A DNA stretch of 64,000 nucleotides, from positions 1-64,000 of the forward strand of contig JBCBVV010000013.1 in NCBI GenBank assembly GCA_039817415.1, given 5' to 3'. The DNA comes from JALEFZ01 sp039817415. GTDB taxonomy: Bacteria > Bacteroidota > Bacteroidia > J057. Below the pieces are notes generated by a model. It was given only the letters and a program-made list of their open reading frames with translations, was not told where the DNA came from and ran no database searches. The first letter of the stretch is position 1. Each line of letters opens with the position of its first letter. This document shows positions 8,569-16,533 of the stretch, one piece after another. The position numbers were made by a program, and so were the translations under genes.

Positions 8569-10581
8569 ATGAATCCCAAGGAAAGGATTGAAACGTTATC
8601 CGAAGAGCTCAAACAACACAATTACAAATATTATGTGTTAGCTGAGCCTACTATCTCTGACTTTGAATTCGACCAAAAACTCAAGGAGCTTACTGAGTTA
8701 GAAGAAAAGCATCCTGAGCATAAACTCGCCGATTCCCCCACAGAAAGGGTTGGAGGTCAAATTACTAAGGATTTTTCCACATTTAGGCATCTAAGGCCCA
8801 TGTTGAGCCTGGGGAATAGTTACTCTCAAGAGGAAATCAAGGAGTTTGATGAACAAATAGAAAAATTAACAGGAGGACAATCCTATACCTATTTACTTGA
8901 TCACAAATTTGATGGTGTTTCATTGAGTCTTCACTATGAGAATGGCGTGCTGGTAAGAGGGGTAACCCGTGGAGATGGGGTCTCTGGAGATGAAATCACG
9001 GCGAACGTTAAAACCATAAAGACCATTCCTTTAAAGCTAAGAGGTAAGAATATACCTGAGCAATTAGAAGTCAGAGGAGAAGTGGTCATGCCCCTTAAAG
9101 CATTCGCTCAGTTGAATGAACAACGGGAAGAGGAAGGCCTTGCGCGCTTGATGAATCCAAGAAATACAACAGCGGGTACTTTGAAAATGCAGGACTCATC
9201 TGTTGTGGCGAGTAGAACCTTAGTTTTTTATGCCTTTTCTGTGTACTCCAGAGAATTGGATGTGCAAAAAGATGAGGATAACATGAATTATCTTAAAGAA
9301 TGGGGTTTTAAGCAATCTGGGCACACAGCAGTAGCCAAAGACATCAATGAAGTGATTTCTTACCTTGATAAGGGAGAGGAAATTAGGGACTCCCTTCCTT
9401 ATGACATCGATGGTATTGTAATCAAGGTGAACGAGGTAGGCCTTAGAGAAGAAATTGGGTATACATCTAAAGCGCCAAGATGGGCAATCGCCTACAAATA
9501 TAAGGCTGAAGAGGTAGTTACCATACTGGAATCAGTCTCTTTTCAGGTTGGTAGGACGGGGAAAGTAACCCCGGTAGCCAATTTGAAACCCGTTCTGTTG
9601 GCAGGTACAACCGTCAAGAGAGCTTCCATCCATAATGCAGATGAGATTGAGCGCTTGGATTTGCACATAGGCGATTCTGTCAAGGTGGAAAAAGGGGGAG
9701 AAATCATTCCGAAAATTGTAAAGGTAATCCTTGAAAAAAGATTAGCCGGTGCCGAAAAGGTTCGGTTCCCCGAAAAGTGTCCAGAGTGTGGTACACCTCT
9801 GATCAGAGTTGAAGGGGACGCCAATCACTATTGTCCCAATATCAATGGTTGCCCTCCGATTGTCAAAGGGCGTATTATCCACTTTGCTAGTAGAAGGGCT
9901 ATGGATATTGATGGATTGGGTACAGAAATTGTCAATCAACTGGTGGATGAAGGGCTTATTCGCAGACAAGCAGATTTGTATTCACTGACTTATGAACAAT
10001 TGGTCGGACTGGAGCGATTTGCTGATCTCTCGGCTCGAAATTTGCTTGATGGAATAGAGAAAAGTAAATCTATCCCCTTTGCACGTGTTCTTTTTGGTCT
10101 GGGCATTAGATATGTAGGCGAAACTGTAGCAAAAAAGCTTGTGAGATACTTCAAAAATATCGAAAAGCTCATGACTGCAACGGAGGAAGAATTGGTAGAG
10201 GTTCCCGACATTGGAGGGCAAATCGCTAAGAGCCTGATCGCCTATTTTGAAGATGAAAAGAATAAACAGGGAATCGAAATCCTACGAAATGCCGGATTGA
10301 CCTTCGCTGTAGAACAAAAAGATCAAGGAACGGATAAATTAGTTGGAAAAAGTTTCGTAATTTCGGGCAGTTTTGAGAGAAAGAGTAGGGATGAAATCAA
10401 GGATTTAATCGAATCCTTAGGAGGCGAAATCAAAAGTTCTGTTTCCAGCAAAACTACCTATCTATTGGCCGGTGATAAGGCTGGTCCTTCGAAACTGGAC
10501 AAGGCTGCAAAGGTTGGAGTGGATGTGATCTCTGAAGATGAATTTTTTACAATGATTGGATGGAGTGGATCAACGACATAA
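8569..10581 (+). CDS. ligA: NAD-dependent DNA ligase LigA
   Basis: The replicative ligase that seals nicks using NAD+. Order of domains: Ia/adenylation domain with the AMP-accepting lysine in HKFDGVSL (Lys113), OB fold, a Cys4 zinc finger (CPECG ... HYCPNINGCPP), helix-hairpin-helix region, and a C-terminal BRCT domain (from about residue 595, GKSFVISGSF). At 670 aa it is full length. The last 22 bases overlap the start of the DUF6913 gene, suggesting translational coupling. It forms the head of a ligA-DUF6913-dapA run on the plus strand. Confidence 0.97.
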   Translation: MNPKERIETLSEELKQHNYKYYVLAEPTISDFEFDQKLKELTELEEKHPEHKLADSPTERVGGQITKDFSTFRHLRPMLSLGNSYSQEEIKEFDEQIEKLTGGQSYTYLLDHKFDGVSLSLHYENGVLVRGVTRGDGVSGDEITANVKTIKTIPLKLRGKNIPEQLEVRGEVVMPLKAFAQLNEQREEEGLARLMNPRNTTAGTLKMQDSSVVASRTLVFYAFSVYSRELDVQKDEDNMNYLKEWGFKQSGHTAVAKDINEVISYLDKGEEIRDSLPYDIDGIVIKVNEVGLREEIGYTSKAPRWAIAYKYKAEEVVTILESVSFQVGRTGKVTPVANLKPVLLAGTTVKRASIHNADEIERLDLHIGDSVKVEKGGEIIPKIVKVILEKRLAGAEKVRFPEKCPECGTPLIRVEGDANHYCPNINGCPPIVKGRIIHFASRRAMDIDGLGTEIVNQLVDEGLIRRQADLYSLTYEQLVGLERFADLSARNLLDGIEKSKSIPFARVLFGLGIRYVGETVAKKLVRYFKNIEKLMTATEEELVEVPDIGGQIAKSLIAYFEDEKNKQGIEILRNAGLTFAVEQKDQGTDKLVGKSFVISGSFERKSRDEIKDLIESLGGEIKSSVSSKTTYLLAGDKAGPSKLDKAAKVGVDVISEDEFFTMIGWSGSTT

Positions 10582-11129
10582 AAGACAAATTCAGCCGGAA
10601 AAGAATCCGTTCTTTGGATAGAACCAAGGAATATAACCGCGACTTTGTAGACATCGATAGCGCTGACAAAATCGGCATCATCATTAACCTGTCTACAACA
10701 GATCCGGGTGATATTTCTCTGGTAGAAGATTATATGGAGACGCTCAAAAAAAGAGGTAAGAAAATTGTGTTGGTCGAGATCAACTTAGACAAAAAATCTG
10801 AAGCCACTTACAACAAATTTCCACAATCCATCTTTGTCAATCCGACCAAACTTAACTGGTTGGATTATCCCATTCCATCACTTGAAAACCAGATTCGTAG
10901 CCACGAACTAGACATTCTGATGGATTTTGACATGTCTCCTCGAATGCCCTCCAAATATGTGTGTTCTATGGCCAAGGCCAAAACCCGCACAGGCCTTCAT
11001 CGTGAAGGTTTTGAGGTATGTTATGAACTTATGATCCACGCTTCTGAAGAGAACAACATGAAGAACATGATCAAAGAGTTTGACTACTTCCTCAACATGA
11101 TTGACAACGGTAAACGTGTAAAAGTATAG
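10560..11129 (+). CDS. DUF6913 family protein
   Basis: A 189-residue soluble protein of a Bacteroidota-restricted family (DUF6913) usually found next to dapA; the function is unknown. It starts with a basic N-terminus, then an alpha/beta fold with a Gly-Ile-Ile-Ile strand at 39-43 and a central SPRMPSKYVCSMAKAKTRTG segment. It resembles no enzyme I can name. The ATG at 10560 lies inside ligA (22-base overlap) and the gene ends 9 bases before dapA, so all three are very likely one transcript. Confidence 0.8.
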   Translation: MEWINDIKDKFSRKRIRSLDRTKEYNRDFVDIDSADKIGIIINLSTTDPGDISLVEDYMETLKKRGKKIVLVEINLDKKSEATYNKFPQSIFVNPTKLNWLDYPIPSLENQIRSHELDILMDFDMSPRMPSKYVCSMAKAKTRTGLHREGFEVCYELMIHASEENNMKNMIKEFDYFLNMIDNGKRVKV

Positions 11130-11138
11130 GATTCGCTT

Positions 11139-12026
11139 ATGCAATCTCTTATTGGTACAGGGGTAGCGGTAGTTACCCCTTTTTCTATGGATGGAGCTGT
11201 AGATTACCCATCCCTGAAAAAAATCATCAAACACCTTATTGAAGGTAAAGTAGAATATCTGGTAGCCCTTGGCACAACAGGTGAAGTTCCTTCCTTAACC
11301 GATAAAGAAGAAAGAGAAATTCTCGATACCTTTTTTCAAGAATGTGAAGGTAAAATACCCGTTGTAATTGGAGTAGGGGGAAACGCCACTGAATTCATTG
11401 TTAATCGAACAAAAGAGTACGTCAAGGCATATCCCCAGGCTGAAGCGATCCTTTCTGTCAGTCCTTATTACAATAAGCCAACACAGGAAGGAATTATTGC
11501 TCATTATTCAAGAATAGCGGAATCCACAGATAAGCCCATTATTCTCTATAATGTTCCGCATCGAACAGGCTCTAACATGACAGCTGCCACAACCTTGGAA
11601 TTGGCTTCTATTCCTAATATTGTGGCTATGAAAGAGGCCTCTGGCAACATGGCTCAAATCATGAGGCTACTGAAGGATAAGGAGGATGACTTTTTGATTC
11701 TCTCAGGAGATGATCCCTTGAGTTTGCCGATGCTGGCCTTGGGAGGTAAAGGGACAATTTCGGTTAGTGCCAATGCTTTCCCCTTAATTTTTTCAAATAT
11801 GGTAAGAGCGGGACTAGCTGGTGAAATGGAAGAAGCGAGAAGACTCCATCATCAGTTATTGGATGTGACAGGCCTCTTGTTCAAAGAAGGGAATCCAGCA
11901 GGAGTGAAAGCAGCTATGCACCTTAGAGGTCTTCTTGAACCCCACGTTCGCTTGCCTCTAATCGCAGCTTCGGACAAGTTAAGGGAGGAGATCGCTCTGC
12001 ACATGCCAATTGGTATATTAGAGTAG
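11139..12026 (+). CDS. dapA: 4-hydroxy-tetrahydrodipicolinate synthase
   Basis: It condenses pyruvate with aspartate semialdehyde in lysine and diaminopimelate synthesis, so it feeds peptidoglycan as well as amino acid supply. It has the TIM-barrel aldolase signatures GTTGEVPSLT (pyruvate/ASA binding), SPYYNKPTQEG (the Tyr of the catalytic triad) and the Schiff-base lysine in VAMKEASGN. The length of 295 aa is typical. It is last in the ligA-DUF6913-dapA run and is closed by the hairpin at 12058-12087. Confidence 0.97.
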   Translation: MQSLIGTGVAVVTPFSMDGAVDYPSLKKIIKHLIEGKVEYLVALGTTGEVPSLTDKEEREILDTFFQECEGKIPVVIGVGGNATEFIVNRTKEYVKAYPQAEAILSVSPYYNKPTQEGIIAHYSRIAESTDKPIILYNVPHRTGSNMTAATTLELASIPNIVAMKEASGNMAQIMRLLKDKEDDFLILSGDDPLSLPMLALGGKGTISVSANAFPLIFSNMVRAGLAGEMEEARRLHHQLLDVTGLLFKEGNPAGVKAAMHLRGLLEPHVRLPLIAASDKLREEIALHMPIGILE

Positions 12027-12057
12027 GAGGGACAACAGCTAATTAAGGACATAAAGA

Positions 12058-12093
12058 AAGGGATCGACTTCATGAAGTCAATCCCTTAATTTT
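12058..12093. terminator. Intrinsic terminator after dapA, possibly bidirectional
   Basis: A 15-bp stem with one mismatch (12058-12072 with 12073-12087) is followed by a T-rich run. The A-rich left flank would give a U-run on the other strand too, where the histone-like gene ends at 12116. Confidence 0.85.
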
Positions 12094-12115
12094 TTGTGCT
12101 AACGTCAGCTTTAAA

Positions 12116-12295
12116 TTAAGCTTCAGTATTTTTCATGTCCTGGATTTCCTTACGGATATCCTGAGCAAGAACTTTTACTTCTTGCATGGCTTTACGAGCA
12201 CGGGTTCCGGCAGCCTTGTTGTCTTTCTCATAGAACTTAGAGAAGTCCTCCTCGATGGAGATCACTAGGCTTTTTAGTTTTGCGTATTTTTCCAT
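12116..12295 (-). CDS. Small histone H1-like protein (59 aa)
   Basis: A 59-residue lysine-rich helical protein read from the sequence: it begins MEKYAKLKSLVISIEEDF and continues with KAAGTRARKAMQEVKVLAQ. It matches the short 'histone H1' family (Hc1-like, PF07432) found across Bacteroidota, whose members are thought to bind DNA. The stop is TAA at 12116-12118, the start ATG at 12295, and the frame is uninterrupted. It lies 57 bases downstream of the alpha-oxoamine synthase gene on the same strand, so they may be co-transcribed. It is small enough to be missed by length-filtered gene calling. Confidence 0.85.
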   Translation of the reverse strand: MEKYAKLKSLVISIEEDFSKFYEKDNKAAGTRARKAMQEVKVLAQDIRKEIQDMKNTEA

Positions 12296-12352
12296 TTACT
12301 TAGCGTTTAGGTTATATACAATTTAGTGGTTTAGACGGTCTGAATCAACATT

Positions 12353-13609
12353 TTACATCATTAAAGCAGCGAATTCCATCACTTTTTCCTCGTAGATGCC
12401 AGATTCGATCTTGCTTCTTACCTCTTCAAAGGCATTCAATGTGTACTCTACATCCTCTTCCCTGTGATGGGCTGTTGGGATGAGACGAAGCATGATCACT
12501 CCCTTTTCAACTACAGGGTAAACAACACCAGAGGCGAAGATTTTGTAGTTTTCTCTAAGGTCAGTGATGACACCGATGGCGACACGGTCGCTACCTTTCA
12601 GGTAAACAGGTGTTACAGGGGATTGGGTATCACCGATATCGAATCCTCTTTCTTTTAGTCCACCCTGAAGTTTGTTGACGATGTTCCAAAGATTTTCGCG
12701 CAATTCAGGCATAGTCATCAGCATATCTAGACGCTTGATGGCACCTACTGTCATAGGCATACAAAGCGACTTGGCATATATCTGAGAACGCATGTTGTAT
12801 TTTAGGTAGTCAACTACCTTTTTCTCACCACAAACAAACGCTCCAAAACCAGCCATTGACTTGGCGAAAGTATTGAAAAGAACATCAATTTTATCCTGTA
12901 CTCCGTAGTGTTCACCGGTTCCGATTCCAGTTTTACCCATGACACCAAATCCGTGGGCGTCATCTACGAAGAGGCGGAAGTCGTATTTATCTTTTAGGTC
13001 AGCGATGGCTTTCAGGTTCCCTGTATCGCCTCTCATTCCAAATACACCTTCTGTAACGACAAGGATACCACCTTTAGTACCTTCTACAATTTTTTGTGCC
13101 TTTTGAAGGCGATCTTCTAACTGTTCGATATCATTATGGGCGAAAACGAAGCGCTTTGCCATACTGATACTCATACCATCCATGATACAGGCGTGAGAAA
13201 GCTGATCATACACAATCACATCTCTACGGTCCGTCAATGCATGGATGATTGACATACAGCCTTGATAACCAAAGTTTAGCAGGAATGCTGCTTCCTTCTG
13301 CATGAAGGAGGCTGCTTTCGCCTCAAAATCTTCATGGTTATTAGAGTTCCCTGTCAATACACGAGAACCCATCGGGTAGGCTAGACCCCAGTCTGCTGCA
13401 GCTTCTGCATCCACCTTGCGAATTTCAGGGTGATTTGCCAGCCCCAGGTAACTGTTTAAAGACCACACGAGTACGTCTTTACCACGGAATTTCATCCATG
13501 GACCGATTTCCCCTTCAAGCTTTGGGTATGCAAGATACCCATGTCCTACTGAAGCATACTGCCCCAGGTCAGTAGACATATTGCGGTCAATTTTGTCAAA
13601 GATATCCAA
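12353..13609 (-). CDS. Alpha-oxoamine synthase: serine palmitoyltransferase or cysteate acyltransferase type
   Basis: A PLP enzyme of the family that condenses an acyl-CoA or acyl-ACP with an amino acid (KBL, KAPA synthase, SPT). Visible residues: His139 in DQLSHACIMDG (ring stacking), DDAHG at 216-220, and the PLP lysine Lys250 in FNTFAKSMAGF. The length of 418 aa is usual. In Bacteroidota these enzymes make sphingolipids (serine palmitoyltransferase) or sulfonolipids/capnine (cysteate fatty acyltransferase); the family similarity does not tell which, and glycine C-acetyltransferase is also possible. Nearby fabI and a DPM1-like glycosyltransferase fit a lipid theme. A promoter-like TAAATTTG lies 57 bases upstream. 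Confidence 0.85.
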   Translation of the reverse strand: MDIFDKIDRNMSTDLGQYASVGHGYLAYPKLEGEIGPWMKFRGKDVLVWSLNSYLGLANHPEIRKVDAEAAADWGLAYPMGSRVLTGNSNNHEDFEAKAASFMQKEAAFLLNFGYQGCMSIIHALTDRRDVIVYDQLSHACIMDGMSISMAKRFVFAHNDIEQLEDRLQKAQKIVEGTKGGILVVTEGVFGMRGDTGNLKAIADLKDKYDFRLFVDDAHGFGVMGKTGIGTGEHYGVQDKIDVLFNTFAKSMAGFGAFVCGEKKVVDYLKYNMRSQIYAKSLCMPMTVGAIKRLDMLMTMPELRENLWNIVNKLQGGLKERGFDIGDTQSPVTPVYLKGSDRVAIGVITDLRENYKIFASGVVYPVVEKGVIMLRLIPTAHHREEDVEYTLNAFEEVRSKIESGIYEEKVMEFAALMM

Positions 13610-13665
13610 AGTCTGTTCTATTTAAGTGTGTAGATTTCCTAAATGGCTCTATTTGGTCACTTGGG

Positions 13666-13673
13666 CAAATTTA
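13666..13673 (-). promoter_or_regulatory. Candidate -7 promoter element for the alpha-oxoamine synthase gene
   Basis: On the minus strand the sequence reads TAAATTTG, an exact match to the Bacteroidota -7 consensus TAnnTTTG. The corresponding -33 position is T-rich (TTTT) and not a perfect TTTG. The element lies 57 bases upstream of the ATG. Confidence 0.4.
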
Positions 13674-13748
13674 AAACTAATTCGGAAATATGAAAATCAC
13701 TATTGCCCACATATGAGCAAAAAAAGGCGGTTTTTGTGGAAAAAAGGG

Positions 13749-14477
13749 CTATTTCCAGGACTTAAACCATGATGAAACCTTCATCTGAACCACTCCGAAG
13801 ACTGCCTCACGAACAATTCCTCGCGACATTTTAGATTCTCCCTTGGTGCGATCCCGGAAAATAATAGGCACTTCTTTGATTTTGAACCCGTATTTCCAGG
13901 CTCTGAATTTCATTTCGATTTGAAAGGCATAACCCACCCAGCGGACAGGTGAGGAGAGGATTTTTTGTAAGGTGTGTTTACGATAACATTTGAATCCTGC
14001 TGTGGTATCCCGTATGGTCATTCCAGTAACCATTCTCACATAGGCACTGGCGTAATAGCTCAGCAAAACGCGGCTCATAGGCCAATTGACCACATTGACA
14101 CCATCTATATAGCGCGAACCAATGGCAATGTCGTAACCATCCTCTTCACAGGGGCGGAGTAAACTAGGAAGAGCTTTGGGATTGTGGCTGAAATCAGCAT
14201 CCATCTCAAATATGTACTCATAGCCCCTTTCAATTGCCCAATTAAACCCGTGAATATAGGCAGTTCCTAAACCCTGTTTGCCTTCTCTTTCCTCCATAAA
14301 AAGCCTACCCTCATAAGTAGGCATCATCTCTTTGACGATGGCAGCCGTTCCATCAGGAGAATTATCCTCTACAATTAACATATGGGTGCCAGGCAAAGAC
14401 TCCATGACACTCGCGATGATCGCAGCGATGTTGTCTTTTTCATTATAGGTAGGGATGATGACTAGTTTCTCCGACAT
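13749..14477 (-). CDS. GT2 glycosyltransferase, polyprenol-phosphate mannosyltransferase-like
   Basis: A family 2 glycosyltransferase similar to DPM1, which transfers mannose from GDP-mannose to a polyprenyl phosphate carrier. It opens with IPTYNEKDNI, then VEDNSPDGT (nucleotide binding), FEMDADFSHNP (DxD metal site) and DTTAGFKCYR. It has no C-terminal membrane domain, as in single-domain DPM1 proteins; length is 242 aa. The sugar donor is inferred from family. It is transcribed in the same direction as the alpha-oxoamine synthase gene but 139 bases upstream of it, so co-transcription is only possible. Confidence 0.85.
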   Translation of the reverse strand: MSEKLVIIPTYNEKDNIAAIIASVMESLPGTHMLIVEDNSPDGTAAIVKEMMPTYEGRLFMEEREGKQGLGTAYIHGFNWAIERGYEYIFEMDADFSHNPKALPSLLRPCEEDGYDIAIGSRYIDGVNVVNWPMSRVLLSYYASAYVRMVTGMTIRDTTAGFKCYRKHTLQKILSSPVRWVGYAFQIEMKFRAWKYGFKIKEVPIIFRDRTKGESKMSRGIVREAVFGVVQMKVSSWFKSWK

Positions 14478-14686
14478 GCCTCAATTCAACTTTGCAAAAA
14501 AATGCAGCGCAAGTTAAGAAGTTTATCATAGTTTCTAAATGGAAAACCCTCTTATCTCAATCAATACCCCATTATTTTTTCTCTGCAAACAATTTTACAG
14601 ATCAATACTCCGTCAAATTGAAATGTATGTCAGGTTCATGACGAGTAAGCGTTGGCTTTCTTTTTTCATTTGAGAAAAATACCATT

Positions 14687-15490
14687 ATGCAGAAACTGCT
14701 TCAACTAACTATTCTTACACTTTTCTTGGCCTCTTGTTCAACCGCTGACCTAAGTTCACCAGCTGCTATGCAAGAAGATCAAGGAAAAGGAAGGGCCATT
14801 CTTCAGAAAGCCATGATCGCCCATGGTGCCCAGAAATGGGATTCTATCCAAACCTATGAGGCTATTTTTAGAGATGAGTTTTATGGAATGGTAGGAAAAA
14901 TGGCCAGTAACTTCAGTGGGAATCCTGTCAAAGTAAGCCTTAAATACATTCCCAAAACACAGACTGCTCAGGCCAAGTTCCTGCATGAAGACATGAAAAA
15001 TGAAGTGTGGGGAATCTTGGATGGGAAGCCATATGCTTATGACAAAGAAGACCAAGTCGCCTTTGAAGAAGATTTTAAAAAGAAGTTTTGGTTGCCGACC
15101 TACCAATACTTCATAGAATTCCCTGCCAGAATACTGGAAGCAAATGTCATTCGATATATGGGACAAGAAAAAATCAAAGAGGAAGCCTATGATAAGGTTT
15201 TTGCCAGTTGGAACAAGGTTGAACCCCAAGATGATGTAGACCAATATGTCGTATGGGTACATCCCAAAACTCACCAAATCAAAAAAATTGCCTACACCAT
15301 TAGGGAGGCAAATAATTGGGTTACGGGGCACGCTAGCCTAGAAAATTTCAAGACCTATAATGGAATGCTCTTTCCTGGAGATATGTTGGTAGGATCAAGT
15401 TTGCTTAAGGAAGGCAAGCTCCTTCATAAAATGTCTATTGATGAGGTTACCTTTAACTCCTTTCCTCAGTCTGACTTGATGAATCCCTAA
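14687..15490 (+). CDS. Lipoprotein of unknown function, LolA-like fold suspected
   Basis: The N-terminus is a lipoprotein signal with a lipobox LASC (Cys17), so the protein should be anchored in a membrane, probably the outer membrane. The remaining ~250 residues alternate strands, with motifs such as YVVWVHPKTHQIKKIAY and a repeated 'F...YNGMLFPGDMLV' that recall lipoprotein-sorting (LolA-like) proteins of Bacteroidota. I infer only a periplasmic lipid- or ligand-binding role. The gene is single, upstream of fabI by 130 bases. Confidence 0.7.
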   Translation: MQKLLQLTILTLFLASCSTADLSSPAAMQEDQGKGRAILQKAMIAHGAQKWDSIQTYEAIFRDEFYGMVGKMASNFSGNPVKVSLKYIPKTQTAQAKFLHEDMKNEVWGILDGKPYAYDKEDQVAFEEDFKKKFWLPTYQYFIEFPARILEANVIRYMGQEKIKEEAYDKVFASWNKVEPQDDVDQYVVWVHPKTHQIKKIAYTIREANNWVTGHASLENFKTYNGMLFPGDMLVGSSLLKEGKLLHKMSIDEVTFNSFPQSDLMNP

Positions 15491-15528
15491 TTCCTGATGA
15501 TAGCGTCGTAGAGGGGGTTGTGAACTTG

Positions 15529-15555
15529 TTTGCAAAAAAAAATCTTTCGTATTTG
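15529..15555 (+). promoter_or_regulatory. Candidate promoter for fabI
   Basis: TTTG (15529-15532) is followed after 17 bases by TATTTG (15550-15555), which approximates the Bacteroidota pattern with shorter spacing. The fabI ATG lies 65 bases further on. Confidence 0.3.
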
Positions 15556-15620
15556 CCGGACAAATAAGAATTTTCTTATATCGATCCTAGGAATTAGAAT
15601 TCATCACACACTACAACTTT

Positions 15621-16439
15621 ATGGCGAATCAACTATTAGCTGGCAAAAAGGGGATTATCTTCGGAGCCCTAGATTCCAATTCCATCGCCTGGAAAGTGGC
15701 AGAAAGAGCCTATGAGGAAGGAGCTCGTTTTGTGCTGACAAATGCACCTGTGGCCCTTCGTTTAGGAACCATCAATGAACTAGCTGAGAAAACAGAGTCT
15801 AGACTGGTTCCTGCCGATGCTACAAATATGGATGACCTCAACACTTTGTTGGATGCTGCACAAGAGGAATATGGGAAGCTTGATTTTGTGCTTCACTCTA
15901 TCGGCATGTCTCCTAATGTGAGAAAGAAAAGAGATTACACCAATCTAAACTATGATTGGTTGAACAAGACTTATGATGTTTCCGCCGTTTCATTCCATAA
16001 AATCATGCAAGCTTTGTATAAGCGAGATTTGATGAATGAATGGGGTTCTATCTTGGCCTTGACATATATTGCTGCACAAAGAACCTTCGGTGAGTACAAT
16101 GACATGGCTGAGGCAAAGGCGCTTTTAGAGTCAATTGCCAGAAGCTTTGGATACCACTATGGCAAGAAAGCCAAAGTAAGAGTCAATACGATTTCACAGT
16201 CTCCTACACCTACTACAGCAGGTACAGGTGTGGGTGGGTTCAATAAGATGCTAGAATACGGTCGTCTTATGTCTCCGCTAGGTAACGCTACGGCAGATGA
16301 ATGTGCAGATTACTGTATCGCGATGTTCTCTGACCTAACCAAAAAAGTTACCATGCAGAACCTTTTCCATGACGGTGGGTTCTCGAATATGGGTGTTACT
16401 ACTGAATTGTTTGACTTTATGAAATTTGAAGAGGAATAA
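15621..16439 (+). CDS. fabI: Enoyl-ACP reductase FabI
   Basis: It reduces trans-2-enoyl-ACP with NAD(P)H, the last step of each fatty acid elongation round. The FabI pattern is present: the N-terminal GKKGIIFGALDSNSIAWKVA cofactor region, HSIGMSPN, and the catalytic set LTY...EYN...EAK matching Tyr146, Tyr156 and Lys163 of the E. coli enzyme. The MGxAK motif reads MAEAK here. The length of 272 aa is typical. It is the target of triclosan-type inhibitors in other bacteria. A terminator follows at 16461. Confidence 0.95.
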   Translation: MANQLLAGKKGIIFGALDSNSIAWKVAERAYEEGARFVLTNAPVALRLGTINELAEKTESRLVPADATNMDDLNTLLDAAQEEYGKLDFVLHSIGMSPNVRKKRDYTNLNYDWLNKTYDVSAVSFHKIMQALYKRDLMNEWGSILALTYIAAQRTFGEYNDMAEAKALLESIARSFGYHYGKKAKVRVNTISQSPTPTTAGTGVGGFNKMLEYGRLMSPLGNATADECADYCIAMFSDLTKKVTMQNLFHDGGFSNMGVTTELFDFMKFEEE

Positions 16440-16460
16440 GCCTCTTTTCCATAAAACAGA

Positions 16461-16487
16461 AGGGGTGTCTTTATGGCACCCCTTTTT
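16461..16487 (+). terminator. Intrinsic terminator after fabI
   Basis: A 7-bp G/C-rich stem (16461-16467 with 16477-16483) with a 9-base loop is followed by a T-run, 21 bases after the fabI stop codon. Confidence 0.8.
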
Positions 16488-16533
16488 CGTTTCGCCTACT
16501 TCTTCTACCTTTAGCACAAAAGAAATTGATTGA

